Source: Alloscardovia criceti DSM 17774
GTDB lineage: Bacteria; Actinomycetota; Actinomycetes; Actinomycetales; Bifidobacteriaceae
NCBI RefSeq assembly: GCF_000376885.1
Contig: NZ_AQXR01000010.1
Coordinates: forward strand, 310,001 to 374,000
Length of the DNA: 64,000 nucleotides
Direction of reading: 5' to 3'
Part shown: in pieces, positions 52,442 through 61,804 of the stretch
How positions within the stretch are numbered: position 1 is the first letter of the stretch
Layout of the letters: each line of letters begins with the position of its first letter
Made by a program: the position numbers and the translations under genes
Notes under the pieces: model-generated
The model's database searches: none
Told to the model about the DNA's origin: nothing
Seen by the model: only the letters and a program-made list of their open reading frames with translations

Positions 52442-54007
52442 TTACTTCACCTCAACTGCAGTCCAGGAAACCGCTGGAACAGTAAGAGTTACCTGCGTGC
52501 CATCGTCGCTTAAGCGCACGGTGTCATTGCGGGTAGGTGTGACGCGATTTTGATTGTCCTCTGTGTTTGCAGCATGGATATCATCATCGTGCACGGTTGT
52601 TGCGCTGACGGATGCCCATCCACCAGTTGGCAACGAAATTTCGACATCTGCAGCGTCGTTCAAGGAACGATTCGTCAACAAAATGGCATACGAGCCATCT
52701 TCGCGCTTCACCACTACAGAATTGACAGACTCCACTTCTCCATAAGCCTTCGCTTCCACAGGAGTGGACGACTGCTTTGGCTCCAACACCGTGCCGCCCT
52801 TGGTGAGCTGAGCGGTGAGTGAGAATGGATAGAAGGTGGTCTGCCTCCACGCATCCCCGCCCTTGACAGTCATAATTGGAGCAATGACATTGACGAGCTG
52901 AGCCAAAGATGCGGCCTTTACACGGTCGGCATTCTTGAGCAAGGTGATCATCAAGTCACCGAAGACCACAGCATCCACAGCACTGTATACATCCTCAAGC
53001 AAATGTGGAGCTACAGGCCAGTTTCCTATGCCTTCTGGCACCTTGCTTGGCTCTGCACTTTGATACCAGACATTCCACTCATCGAAGCTAATAAACACAT
53101 CATGCTTACTGCGCTTCTTGGCCTTCACCGTGTCGATAATGGAGCCGACTTCCTTGATAAAGCCATCCATATCCACGGCCGAAGCGAGGAAGCTCTGCAT
53201 ATCGCCGTCGTAATGACCCGGCTCGTAGTATGCGTGGCAAGATACGAAGTTCACCAAATCATAGGTGTGCTCAAGTACGGTTTCTTCCCACTGGCCAAAG
53301 GTTGGCATGTTATGAGCAGCCGATCCGCAGACCGCTAATTCTAGATCCGGATCGATTTGGCGGATGCCTCGTGCCACATCCGCAGCCAAAGTGCCGTAAT
53401 CTTCTGCACTCTTATGACCCAGCTGCCACGGTCCGTCCATTTCATTGCCCAGGCACCAGAAGCGGATATTAAATGGCTCTTCAGCGCCGTTTGCCTTGCG
53501 CTGTTCGGAAAGCGCGGTACCTCCTGGGATATTGGAGTACTCCACCAAATCATAAGCCTCTTGCAGACCACGCGTGCCCAAATTCAGAGCTTCCATCAGC
53601 TCATTTGGCTGACCATCCACGGCCACCTTTTTCAGCCATGCGTGCATTTCGTGCAAGCCAAATTCGTTTGTTTCCGTCGAGTGCCAAGCAGTATCGAGAC
53701 GGCGGGGACGGTTTTCACGAGGGCCTACGCCATCTTCCCATCTATAACCCGAGACGAAATTTCCACCCGGATAACGGATTGTGGTGGCTCCCAGCTCACG
53801 CACGAGGTCGATGACATCCTGACGGAATCCATGCTCATCTGCGGTAGGATGTCCCGGTTCGTAAATGCCCTCGTACACACAGCGTCCCAAATGTTCTACG
53901 AACGAACCAAAAATACGCTGTGGCACTGGGGAGAGTTCAAATTCATCATCGGCAACGATGCGAGCGCGCAGATTTTCTGTGCTGTTGGCATTGCGTGCGT
54001 CAGTCAT
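52442..54007 (-). CDS. abfA: GH51 alpha-L-arabinofuranosidase, intracellular
   Basis: Removes terminal alpha-L-arabinofuranose. The 521 residues include PVPQRIFGSFVEHLGRCVYEGIYEPGHP at the N terminus, TTIRYPGGNFVSGYRWEDGVGPRENRP, the acid/base Glu in FWCLGNEMDGPWQLGH and the nucleophile Glu in ISFDEWNVWYQS. A C-terminal beta domain follows. No signal peptide. It is the first gene of a four-gene operon with a sugar ABC transporter. Arabinan, arabinoxylan or arabinosylated xyloglucan fragments are all possible sources. Confidence 0.94.
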   Translation of the reverse strand: MTDARNANSTENLRARIVADDEFELSPVPQRIFGSFVEHLGRCVYEGIYEPGHPTADEHGFRQDVIDLVRELGATTIRYPGGNFVSGYRWEDGVGPRENRPRRLDTAWHSTETNEFGLHEMHAWLKKVAVDGQPNELMEALNLGTRGLQEAYDLVEYSNIPGGTALSEQRKANGAEEPFNIRFWCLGNEMDGPWQLGHKSAEDYGTLAADVARGIRQIDPDLELAVCGSAAHNMPTFGQWEETVLEHTYDLVNFVSCHAYYEPGHYDGDMQSFLASAVDMDGFIKEVGSIIDTVKAKKRSKHDVFISFDEWNVWYQSAEPSKVPEGIGNWPVAPHLLEDVYSAVDAVVFGDLMITLLKNADRVKAASLAQLVNVIAPIMTVKGGDAWRQTTFYPFSLTAQLTKGGTVLEPKQSSTPVEAKAYGEVESVNSVVVKREDGSYAILLTNRSLNDAADVEISLPTGGWASVSATTVHDDDIHAANTEDNQNRVTPTRNDTVRLSDDGTQVTLTVPAVSWTAVEVK

Positions 54008-54143
54008 ATATGCTCCTTAATTAACTGGAATATGCTGAAGTGAAGCCCCGTCTTTGGAGCTAGTACAACCTTGTATCTACGTTTTTTAGTATATCGTTTA
54101 CCTAACGCGACACGCCCGAGTTATTATTCAGATAATGCCATAC

Positions 54144-54183
54144 AAAAAGGTGACTCAGCTCCGTTTTCAGAGCCGAGTCACCT
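54144..54183 (-). terminator. Rho-independent terminator of the Liv operon
   Basis: Stem AGGTGACTC.GCTC with complement GAGC.GAGTCACCT and an 8-base loop, followed by TTTTT on the minus strand, 24 bases after the stop. Confidence 0.92.
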
Positions 54184-54207
54184 GTGAAACCAAAGAAATA
54201 GTCGATT

Positions 54208-55962
54208 TTAAGCCGTGGCACCTCCTAAATATGCCTCTTGAACGCGAGGGTCGTTGAGTAATTCTTGGCCCGTGCCCGCCAGACGAATTCTGCCCGACTG
54301 CAAAACATAGCCATAATCCGCGATAGACAAGGCCAGTTGAGCTTGCTGCTCCACCATAAGGACGCTGACATGTAACTCATCGCGCAAACGCGCAATTTGC
54401 TCCAGCACATCCTCCACTAAGCGCGGAGACAAACCCATGGTTGGCTCATCCATGCAGATAAGCTTTGGATGACTCATTAAAGCGCGCGCAAAAGCCAGCA
54501 TCTGCTGCTCGCCGCCGGACATGGTGCCCGCCAGCTGATTGCGCCTTTCCTTCAATCGCGGGAAACGCTCATACATGGCTTCCACATCCTGCTCCACCTG
54601 CTGGCGATCTGTTTGCGTGTATGCGCCGGTGAGCAAGTTCTCATAAATACTCATCTGTGGGAAAATGCGGCGCGCCTCCGGCACAGCGGCTATGCCTTGG
54701 ATAACGCGTTGACGAGTAGACCAGTGCGTCATATCCTCGCCCTCATACACCAAAGCGCCGGATGTTACCTTATTAATGCCCAGCAAGGTCTTCATCGTGG
54801 TGGACTTGCCCGAGGCATTTCCACCCAGCAAAGACACAACAGCTCCCTGAGGTACGGTGAGATTCACATCCTGCAAAGCGTGCACCTGACCGTAGTAGAC
54901 ATTCACATCCGTCATAGTCAGCAGGCTTTTTTCGCCGTTTACATCGATGCTGGTGTGAGCATTATCATTCAACGCGTTCTGTTGATTGAGCACGCCGGAA
55001 TTGCCCTGAGCACGTGCAACCGTGCGCACACGGTTCACATCCTCATCCGTGCCGAGCTTTTTACCCAGATAAGCCTCGACGACCAGTGGATTATTGCGTA
55101 CCTCATCCGGCTCGCCCATGGCGATGACTTTTCCGCCATCCATGGCGATGACACGATCGGAAACCGTAGACACCAAATCCATCTTGTGTTCAACCAACAA
55201 AATGGTGTGGCCCTGTTCCTTTAAATAGAGCAGTTGCTGTAGTACTTCTGCCGTTTCCGACTGATTCATACCCGCTGTAGGCTCATCCAGGAGCAGAATT
55301 TCTGGCTCGCTGATATGAGCGCGTGCAATTTCCGTGCGTCGGCGATTAGCATAAGACAAAGTGTAGGTAGCGTCGTGTAAGCGACTGCCCAAACGCTCGC
55401 GGTAATAATCAATTTCGCGGTTGATGCGCTGATCTACTTCCTTTTCCTCACGCTTAATCTGAGGCGTTTTTACCAAAGCCGTGGCCGTTTCGCCCAGCAG
55501 GCTGAGCCATCGCACCAAGGGTATTTTTTGAATCTGAGATAGGGGGCGCGTAGCCGCAAGCTTCTTGTGATAGCCCAACGCAATGTTTTCTTTGACGGTT
55601 AAAGACCCAAAAACACGTCCATTCTGGAAGGTACGCGCCAAACCATATTCCGCTACTTCAGCCGAAGGCAAGCCCGCTACGGCATTATCGTTGATGTCAA
55701 TCATGCCACCATCCGGCTCTAGGAATCCCGAAATCAAATTAATGGTGGTAGATTTCCCCGAACCGTTAGGGCCGATAATCGAAATGACTTCGCCACGGTG
55801 CAGGTTGAAAGACACATTATCCACGGCTTTCAAACCGTCGAAGGATTTTTCCAGCTCGCGCACGCGCAAGACCACGGGTGCGGCCAAGACACGCGTGCGA
55901 TGCTCTTGCGGTGTCAGTGCTTCGTAACTTTCGCCTTTATGGATATTATCGAGAGTTTTCAT
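54208..55962 (-). CDS. Fused LivG-LivF ABC ATPase for amino-acid-type transporter
   Basis: Two ATPase domains of the HAAT (branched-chain amino acid) family in one 584-residue chain. The first (~30-310, LivG-like) has the P-loop GPNGSGKST, LARTFQNGRVFGSLTVKENIAL, the LivG-type insertion and LLLDEPTAGMNQSE; its signature LSYANRRRTEIARA departs from LSGGQ in the LivG manner. A ~40-residue linker follows. The second (~350-584, LivF-like) has GGNASGKST, YYGQVHALQDVNL, MSGGEQQMLAFARAL and CMDEPTMGLSP. The usual state is two separate genes. It overlaps the permease gene by 4 bases. Confidence 0.9.
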   Translation of the reverse strand: MKTLDNIHKGESYEALTPQEHRTRVLAAPVVLRVRELEKSFDGLKAVDNVSFNLHRGEVISIIGPNGSGKSTTINLISGFLEPDGGMIDINDNAVAGLPSAEVAEYGLARTFQNGRVFGSLTVKENIALGYHKKLAATRPLSQIQKIPLVRWLSLLGETATALVKTPQIKREEKEVDQRINREIDYYRERLGSRLHDATYTLSYANRRRTEIARAHISEPEILLLDEPTAGMNQSETAEVLQQLLYLKEQGHTILLVEHKMDLVSTVSDRVIAMDGGKVIAMGEPDEVRNNPLVVEAYLGKKLGTDEDVNRVRTVARAQGNSGVLNQQNALNDNAHTSIDVNGEKSLLTMTDVNVYYGQVHALQDVNLTVPQGAVVSLLGGNASGKSTTMKTLLGINKVTSGALVYEGEDMTHWSTRQRVIQGIAAVPEARRIFPQMSIYENLLTGAYTQTDRQQVEQDVEAMYERFPRLKERRNQLAGTMSGGEQQMLAFARALMSHPKLICMDEPTMGLSPRLVEDVLEQIARLRDELHVSVLMVEQQAQLALSIADYGYVLQSGRIRLAGTGQELLNDPRVQEAYLGGATA

Positions 55963-57851
55963 GCCGTCACCGTCGCTTTCTGAACCTCTCCTGACTGTGG
56001 ATTTTTGTCCGAAGATTCGTCGTTGTGCTGAGCCTGTGCCACGGTGCGTGACCAGAGGCCTTGTGGACGATACAAAATAATGAGTACGAGCAAAATTCCG
56101 TAAATAATGCTGCGCCAGCTGCTGGCAAAACGTAGAACTTCCGGCAAACCAATCAAAATTGCAGAGCCAATAACCGCTCCAAAAGGCGAATTCATACCGC
56201 CGAGCACGATAATCGTGAGGAACAGTGTAGACATGGTCGGGTTGAAAATCGTAGGATCAATGTACGTGTACTGATGCGCCAGCAATGCACCGGCCAAGCC
56301 AGCAAAGAAGCCAGCAATGGCATAGGCCAAAGCTTTATAAGCATTAGAACGAATGCCCAAGGCTTCCGCCGCATCTTGATCCGCACCCACCGCAGCGAAT
56401 ACGTGTCCGAGATGTGAGGCATGCAAACGCGAAACCACCCACACCGCGAGTATCAGCACGATCATATCCAGCAGGAACATCTTCTGCTGCGTATCCAAGG
56501 TGGCGCCAAAAATACTAGGAAATGGAATGCCCTGGATGCCCAATGATCCGCGCGTAAGCGGCTCCCACAAGCGGATGATAGCCACGGTTACTGCACCCAC
56601 GCCAATGGTGGCGATGGCCACATAATGACCTGACAGCTTCCACACCGGGAAGGTGAGGATGCTTGCCGTTACAGCAGCGACTATACCGCCTGCGATGAAG
56701 CCTGCAAAGAAGCTCCAACCGAACTGCGTGACGAGAATAGCCGAGGTATATGCACCCGTAGCAAAGGGTCCCGCCATACCCAAAATAGTTTGACCCGCCG
56801 AGCCGGAAATCAAAGTCAAGCCCACGGCTGCTAGAGCATAAATGGCCACCTGTGTGCCCGCTCCTGCCAAGGCATTATTGGATACGAAGGGCAGCAAAAC
56901 GGCGACTACAACGATGAGCCAATTCGTCCACTTCGGCAGCCGGATGGCGCGCGAATTTTCGAGGAAAGTGCCTGTCATCGGTTCGGAGTGCACGGCGGTG
57001 GACTTAAAGAGCAAACCCTGAGGACGCAAAATGAGGATGAGCAGCAAAGCGCCGAATGTAATAAGGTCATGCGCACCGTCACCCAGCCACGAAATACCTA
57101 AAGCCTCCACAACGCCCAGCACAAGACCGCCCACTACAGCACCCGGAATGGAGCCCAACCCGCCAATAGTGGCCGCGACGAAGGCCGTCATACCAATGCT
57201 GGCGCCATTCGTAGGATTGATATTGCCATTGGAAAGCCCCACAAAAATGCCTGCAATACCCGCCAGCACAGCGCCAATCACAAAGGAAATGTGGCGGATA
57301 GACTTCACCGGGATGCCCATTTGGCGTGCAGCTTCCGGATCCTGCGAAGTCGCGCGGATAGCCTGACCCGTTTTACCAAATTTCAAAAATGCCCACAAAG
57401 CCGTCATCAATATAATGGTGACGACGATGGCCACAATATCGGAGGTACCAAAACGAAAACCGTTAATTTGCAGGTTATGCGTTGGTAGAATTTCCGGGAA
57501 TTGACGCGTTTGTGTGCCAAAAATAATTTGCAATGCATTATCTAAAATCTGCCCCACACCAATGGTGGCCAGCAATGCAGCAATGGGTTTGCGCCCTTCC
57601 AAGGGAGAGATGACAAAGAAATTCATCACAAATCCGAGAATTCCCGTCACCACGATAACGACAGCCAGCGTAGGAATTAAGCCCCAACCTAGGGATGTAC
57701 CCAGCCACCACGCCGTCATCATGCCCACGGCTACGATGGAGCCCTGAGCAAAGTTCGCCACATTCGTGACGCCGAAAATAAGGGACATGCCCACGGCAGC
57801 GATAGCGTACACGCTGCCGTGAATCAAGCCCGAAAAGAGAGTATCAAACAT
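55959..57851 (-). CDS. Fused LivH-LivM permease of amino-acid-type ABC transporter
   Basis: Both membrane subunits in one 630-residue chain. Residues ~1-285 are LivH-like (SGLIHGSVYAIAAVGMSLIFGVTNVANFAQGS at the start, VVGGLVLGVVEAL later). Residues ~310-600 are LivM-like (YALAAVGLTLISGSAGQTILGMAGPFATGAYTSA, then GGMNSPFGAVIGSAILIGLPEVLRF and LILYRPQGLWSRTVAQ). A short hydrophilic linker (STAVHSEPMTGTF) joins them. Fusion matches the fused ATPase next to it. It starts 51 bases after the binding-protein gene. Confidence 0.9.
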   Translation of the reverse strand: MFDTLFSGLIHGSVYAIAAVGMSLIFGVTNVANFAQGSIVAVGMMTAWWLGTSLGWGLIPTLAVVIVVTGILGFVMNFFVISPLEGRKPIAALLATIGVGQILDNALQIIFGTQTRQFPEILPTHNLQINGFRFGTSDIVAIVVTIILMTALWAFLKFGKTGQAIRATSQDPEAARQMGIPVKSIRHISFVIGAVLAGIAGIFVGLSNGNINPTNGASIGMTAFVAATIGGLGSIPGAVVGGLVLGVVEALGISWLGDGAHDLITFGALLLILILRPQGLLFKSTAVHSEPMTGTFLENSRAIRLPKWTNWLIVVVAVLLPFVSNNALAGAGTQVAIYALAAVGLTLISGSAGQTILGMAGPFATGAYTSAILVTQFGWSFFAGFIAGGIVAAVTASILTFPVWKLSGHYVAIATIGVGAVTVAIIRLWEPLTRGSLGIQGIPFPSIFGATLDTQQKMFLLDMIVLILAVWVVSRLHASHLGHVFAAVGADQDAAEALGIRSNAYKALAYAIAGFFAGLAGALLAHQYTYIDPTIFNPTMSTLFLTIIVLGGMNSPFGAVIGSAILIGLPEVLRFASSWRSIIYGILLVLIILYRPQGLWSRTVAQAQHNDESSDKNPQSGEVQKATVTA

Positions 57852-57902
57852 TTATCAAACCTTCAGTTATTACTACTCTTTGGTTCTTAATATTTCTCGT
57901 AT

Positions 57903-59096
57903 TTATGCGTCATAGCGGACGAACTTGCCATCCTTGACGATGAGCAAAATTGGGTCAATATTATCTGCGCGGCGCGTGGTCTGGTTGAACTTAAAGGTGC
58001 CGCCATTGCCCTGATACAGCGGGAAGTCTGTCACGGTCTTCAAGGCTTCCTGGATACCTTCGCGCGTTGCGCTGGTCTTGTTTGCCGCGTAAGCGAGATC
58101 CTTAATAGCCTGATAGGAGGTGACTTCAAAGTTGCCCGGATTGTATCCGTACTTCTTATTAAACGCTTCTACGAAGGCCTTCTGCTCATCGGTGGTGACG
58201 CCGCTGGCGCTGAAATTACCGGTGATAATCGTGCCTTCCGCATTCTCACCCGCATTGTCGAGGAATTCGGATGTTTCCTGTCCACCATAGAATGGGCCCG
58301 TCCATGCGAGCTTGTTGCGCAAGGTGTTGAGTACCAAAGCACCGTCTGGGCCGTAGCCGATGTTCACGATGGCCTCAGGATCTGTGTCACGCGCCTGAAT
58401 CAGCATTGGAGAAAGATCGGTGGAATCTGCCAAGTAGGACGATTCGTACGCAATCTCGATGCCCTGCTTTTCTGCTTCTGCCTTGAACTCCTGATATGCT
58501 TCCTTACCCCAGTCATTTTCGATGTAAACGACGGAGATCTTCTTCGCCACCTTTGCCACGGTATCCGCATTCAGCTTCTGATAAGTCGCCTGTGTAATCT
58601 GTGGGCTCCATACATACTCACCTGTATCCGTAAAGTTCGTAGCAGAATTATTGAAACCGTAGTGTACGAGCTTTGCCTGGTTGAATGTTGGCGAAGCCGC
58701 ACCAGAGGCGGAAGAAGAGTAATCGCCAACTACCGCGATAACGGAGCTATCTGCAGCAATTTTTGGCGCAACGGCTGCATCTTGCTTTGCATCGGACTGA
58801 GTGTCGTAGTACTTAATGCCCAGTTTCTTGCCTTGTACGCCGCCATCTGCATTCACTTCTTCCAAAGCGAGTTCCCAGCCGCGCTTAAAAAGCTTGCCGT
58901 ACTCGGCATACTGACCGGTTTCTGGGTAGATAGCTGCGATATTGACCGTGTCAGACTCTGCTGCTGAGCTGGAATTATCTCCGCCCAAACCGAAAGAGCA
59001 AGCCGAAGTCGCAAAAATGGTGACTGCTGCAGTGGTGGCCAGTGCCACCTTTCCTACCTTTTTCCATAAGGACTTCGTATGCGTTGCGAAATTCAT
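57903..59096 (-). CDS. Amino-acid-type ABC transporter substrate-binding lipoprotein (LivK-like)
   Basis: Extracellular receptor for the fused LivHM/LivGF transporter. The 397 residues start with a signal peptide and lipobox TSACSFG (Cys ~33). The type I periplasmic-binding fold opens NIAAIYPETGQYAEYGKLFKRGWELALEEVNADGGVQGKKLGIKYYDTQSD, with the typical VVGDYSSSASGAASPTFNQAKL and ISVVYIENDWGKEAYQEFKAEAEKQGI. The ligand cannot be read by eye; leucine-type amino acids or amides, or a methylated compound given the neighbouring UroD-like gene, are candidates. Confidence 0.92.
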   Translation of the reverse strand: MNFATHTKSLWKKVGKVALATTAAVTIFATSACSFGLGGDNSSSAAESDTVNIAAIYPETGQYAEYGKLFKRGWELALEEVNADGGVQGKKLGIKYYDTQSDAKQDAAVAPKIAADSSVIAVVGDYSSSASGAASPTFNQAKLVHYGFNNSATNFTDTGEYVWSPQITQATYQKLNADTVAKVAKKISVVYIENDWGKEAYQEFKAEAEKQGIEIAYESSYLADSTDLSPMLIQARDTDPEAIVNIGYGPDGALVLNTLRNKLAWTGPFYGGQETSEFLDNAGENAEGTIITGNFSASGVTTDEQKAFVEAFNKKYGYNPGNFEVTSYQAIKDLAYAANKTSATREGIQEALKTVTDFPLYQGNGGTFKFNQTTRRADNIDPILLIVKDGKFVRYDA

Positions 59097-59164
59097 ATTC
59101 TTTATCTTTCTTTCTTATTGTGATACGTATGATGAAGCTGCGAACTTCTGCTTATTTCACGGTT

Positions 59165-60229
59165 TTAAAACTTTTTAAAACTTGCAAGGATTTCCAAGGC
59201 CTCGCCAGAGGCTGGGGTTGGGACGGTGCAGCTTGGGGCGAGCAAGAATGGCTTGCCTGCACGTTCCTCGATGGTTTCTTTCAGCTGCGTGCGCACGCCC
59301 TCTACATCCTTGCGATCGTCCACAGCAAACTTCGTGAAGTTTGCGCCACCCACGGGTACTGCGCCAATTTCATGATCGATGTGTGGATTGCCTGGCAAGA
59401 ACTGATCCCAATGGATGATATCGGCAAGACCTGCAAACCAGTCCGGGTGGGAATCTTCACGGCAGGTGTGGAGCAGCACCACAGCTTCAGGATTTGCTTG
59501 GCGAATGGCGTTGATAATCAGTTCGTCATACGGCTTGGAAAACTCGTTGTACTCCTCCTGAGTGAAGAAGTCGTGGGAGACCGTACCCGTCACCGCGTAG
59601 AAGATGCCGTCCAAACCTGCACCACCTTGCTCTTCAGGCGTAACGAGCTCAGCAGCGTAAACTGCCAGTGTTTCGGCGATATTTTGCAATGCGCGCTTCA
59701 CACGATCTGTATCGGAGAAAACGGCTTCACGCGTGGTAGAAGGCGTAGCGTAATCGTCTCCTGGATACAGAGGCAAATCACCTAGCTGCAAGAGGACGGA
59801 TAATGGTGAGAATACGGTCTGGATAACCGCGCGATCTTGAAGATGCTCGCGGATGTATCGTGCAGCCTCAAATTCCTCATGGAATGGGTTATCCGCGTGC
59901 ACATCAAGCTTGACAATCTTGTCCAAATCCTCCGGCTTCTGCACGGCATCCGTGTGTTTGCGAGGAATAACATAGCCAGCGTACTCATGCTGATCATATG
60001 TACTTCCCCAAGCCTCGGAATAGTACACAGCGCGTGGATTGATCTTTACCCAATCCCAATCCCACTGCTGAACGAATTCCACATAAGCCTTGCCGAAGGT
60101 TTCCGCACCGTACTCATTGCCGATGAGGTGCTGCCAAGCCGCTACGAGGTATGGGGTTTTGTTTGCATCCGCTGTGCCGCGCGCAATGTCATAGAATGCC
60201 TGACGACGGGGCGTAAAGGTTGTGGTCAT
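59165..60229 (-). CDS. UroD-family protein, probable corrinoid-type/zinc methyltransferase, not HemE
   Basis: A 354-residue barrel protein of the uroporphyrinogen-decarboxylase superfamily, which contains HemE, MtaA/MtbA-type methyltransferases and MetE-like enzymes. The block VVLLHTCREDS gives His-x-Cys, and a second Cys lies in FLLAPSCTVPTPASGEAL. That His-Cys...Cys set is the zinc/thiolate site of the methyltransferase branch and is absent from HemE. No other haem gene is in view. GGGAG precedes the ATG. The gene is 68 bases upstream of the LivK-like gene on the same strand, so it is likely transcribed with the transporter. The substrate is unknown; a transported methylated compound is one idea. 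Confidence 0.75.
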   Translation of the reverse strand: MTTTFTPRRQAFYDIARGTADANKTPYLVAAWQHLIGNEYGAETFGKAYVEFVQQWDWDWVKINPRAVYYSEAWGSTYDQHEYAGYVIPRKHTDAVQKPEDLDKIVKLDVHADNPFHEEFEAARYIREHLQDRAVIQTVFSPLSVLLQLGDLPLYPGDDYATPSTTREAVFSDTDRVKRALQNIAETLAVYAAELVTPEEQGGAGLDGIFYAVTGTVSHDFFTQEEYNEFSKPYDELIINAIRQANPEAVVLLHTCREDSHPDWFAGLADIIHWDQFLPGNPHIDHEIGAVPVGGANFTKFAVDDRKDVEGVRTQLKETIEERAGKPFLLAPSCTVPTPASGEALEILASFKKF

Positions 60230-60473
60230 TTTCTCTCCCTTTGTGAAATATTGAAAAAATAGAAAATTGGTCTGTTTCTTAGTTGTAGTACGTTTCGAAT
60301 GAGAATTAGCCCGCGTGGCTATAGCAGAAATTTATAAAAGTTTAAAAGGGAGATTATTTTTGCTAATTTTCTGCGGTTTTATGGTGAGGTATCGAAATAA
60401 TTTATATACGCGTGCTCAACTGTCGTGCATGAATTTACTTACACTAAAACCAGGGGCTTAGCAAAAAATCCCC

Positions 60474-60501
60474 ATAAACTCATAAATGCGCGGGAGTTTA
60501 T
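60474..60501 (-). terminator. Hairpin in the UroD-operon leader
   Basis: Stem ATAAACTC/GAGTTTAT, 12-base loop; read on the minus strand it is followed after GGGGA by six T. It lies ~245 bases before the UroD-like start, so it could end an upstream transcript or act as an attenuator. Confidence 0.5.
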
Positions 60502-60897
60502 CGGGACATACAACAACACAGACAGCTACGCAGCATCTGCACTGCGGTGCCTTCGAAGGTGTTGTTGGAATTAATCATGGTTGCAACTATAAACACATGT
60601 ATAGAAAAATGCAAAAAGATTATTTCTCATGATTTTCTAAAATCGCTAAATTTCAACAAAATCACGGCGTGTTTTTCGGATGAGAATTCTGCAATTCGTC
60701 CATTTTTACAAACGGATTACACAGTTCCCAGTTTATTGTCAGAGGCTTTCTGGTGTGTTACTCAGAAACGAGCGGTTATATATATACCAACGCAAGGAAG
60801 AACCGCACAGGAACCCAAGCTTCCCCTTCGAAGCAGACGGACGCTGAGCAGGTGCTCCCCCAAGATAATTTAATCCTTCTTCTCTCTCTTTCTCTCC

Positions 60898-60931
60898 AGC
60901 CCTGAGGTGCATTTCACGCTCAGGGCTTTTC
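60898..60931 (+). terminator. Rho-independent terminator
   Basis: Stem AGCCCTGAG/CTCAGGGCT with an 11- to 12-base loop, then TTTT on the plus strand. There is no plus-strand gene upstream; it may also serve the minus-strand TauE-like gene. Confidence 0.65.
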
Positions 60932-60954
60932 TCTGTTTGCGTGAATTTTCGCTC

Positions 60955-61734
60955 TTATTTCTGCTGTGCACGCAGGGCCGCGCGAATGCTACGAATAATG
61001 ATGAAAATTAAGAAAATAATGAAGGCCCATTTATTCATCTGCGGGGTCAACCATTGGGCGATGATTTCACCAATCGGCGTCACAACAAGAGCCGCAATCC
61101 CGATAATTGCCGCCGTTTTGAGCTGCACGATGCGAGCTTTGACATTGCTGATGGTACCAGAAATTGCGCCCGGCAAAATCGCCAACAGCGACGTACCGCG
61201 CGAAACCAAATCACTGGCGCCAAAGAACGATGCCATGCCCGGCACGAGGATAGCGCCGCCGCCCACACCCAGCAAAGCCGCGAGTACGCCTGCCACAAAC
61301 CCAAGCAGAATCATGCCCGCACCGGAAAGCAGTGTGAGTTCCACATGCGAAGTCCTCGTGGGTAGCTGAAAAAATTGCTGCACGATAATCACGAGCAAAA
61401 AGGCCACAAAACACCAGCGCAACGCCTTTTCGGAAATGACGTGCAGCAAGCGCGCACCCACCCAGGCGCCCGTAATGGAGCCGACGATAATGAGCGCCCC
61501 CATGGCCCAGTCTACATTTCCCGCCACGGCATAAGAGATCACACCTCCAAGACTCGCCAAGGGCATGGCCGCCAAGGAGGTGGCGGAGGCTTCGCGCTGA
61601 CTCAGACCATAAAACATCAGCGCAGGCACCATAATCGTTCCACCACCCACACCGAAAAGCCCGGAAAATATGCCAACGAGGACACCGATAGCGATTAAAG
61701 GAAGAAGGGAAAGCGATCTTTTCATACTGTCCAT
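60955..61734 (-). CDS. TauE/SafE-family membrane exporter
   Basis: A ~259-residue membrane protein with about eight hydrophobic segments and an internal repeat. The two copies of the family motif are GIFSGLFGVGGGTIMVPAL (first half) and GVLAALLGVGGGAILVPGM (second half). The family exports sulphite, sulphonates or other anions, but the substrate here is unknown. I took the start at the ATG of 61734 (MDSMKRSLS), with an ATG at 61725 as alternative. A longer frame to 62007 runs into the GH13 gene and is not credible. Confidence 0.85.
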   Translation of the reverse strand: MDSMKRSLSLLPLIAIGVLVGIFSGLFGVGGGTIMVPALMFYGLSQREASATSLAAMPLASLGGVISYAVAGNVDWAMGALIIVGSITGAWVGARLLHVISEKALRWCFVAFLLVIIVQQFFQLPTRTSHVELTLLSGAGMILLGFVAGVLAALLGVGGGAILVPGMASFFGASDLVSRGTSLLAILPGAISGTISNVKARIVQLKTAAIIGIAALVVTPIGEIIAQWLTPQMNKWAFIIFLIFIIIRSIRAALRAQQK

Positions 61735-61751
61735 ACTAGAAATCAGGTATG

Positions 61752-61783
61752 AAAAATGGGCAGGAGAAGCAGAACCTGCCCAT
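61752..61783 (-). terminator. Rho-independent terminator of the GH13 gene
   Basis: Stem ATGGGCAGG/CCTGCCCAT with a 10-base loop followed by TTTTT on the minus strand, 22 bases past the GH13 stop. Confidence 0.9.
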
Positions 61784-61804
61784 CGTTTGAAATGCACCTC
61801 TGTG

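Larger units (their letters stand above)
60230..60954. other. 725-base AT-rich region with leader hairpin and no credible gene
   Basis: Leader of the UroD-like operon (minus) and the 3' flank of the TauE-like gene. An open frame at 60547-60873 (plus) has no ribosome site and no recognisable content. Two TCGAAA hexamers lie near the start (60293-60298, 60392-60397). A hairpin (60474-60501) and a plus-strand terminator (60898-60931) are listed separately. No known riboswitch class was recognised. Confidence 0.65.

Noticed and set aside
54070..54120. LacI-like operator GTAAACGATATAC upstream of GH51
   Set aside because: The arms match only at the outer bases and there is no symmetric CG centre; too weak to list as a site.
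60547..60873. Plus-strand open frame of 108 codons
   Set aside because: No ribosome site, no recognisable domain, and it lies in an AT-rich leader; kept only as a possible RNA region.
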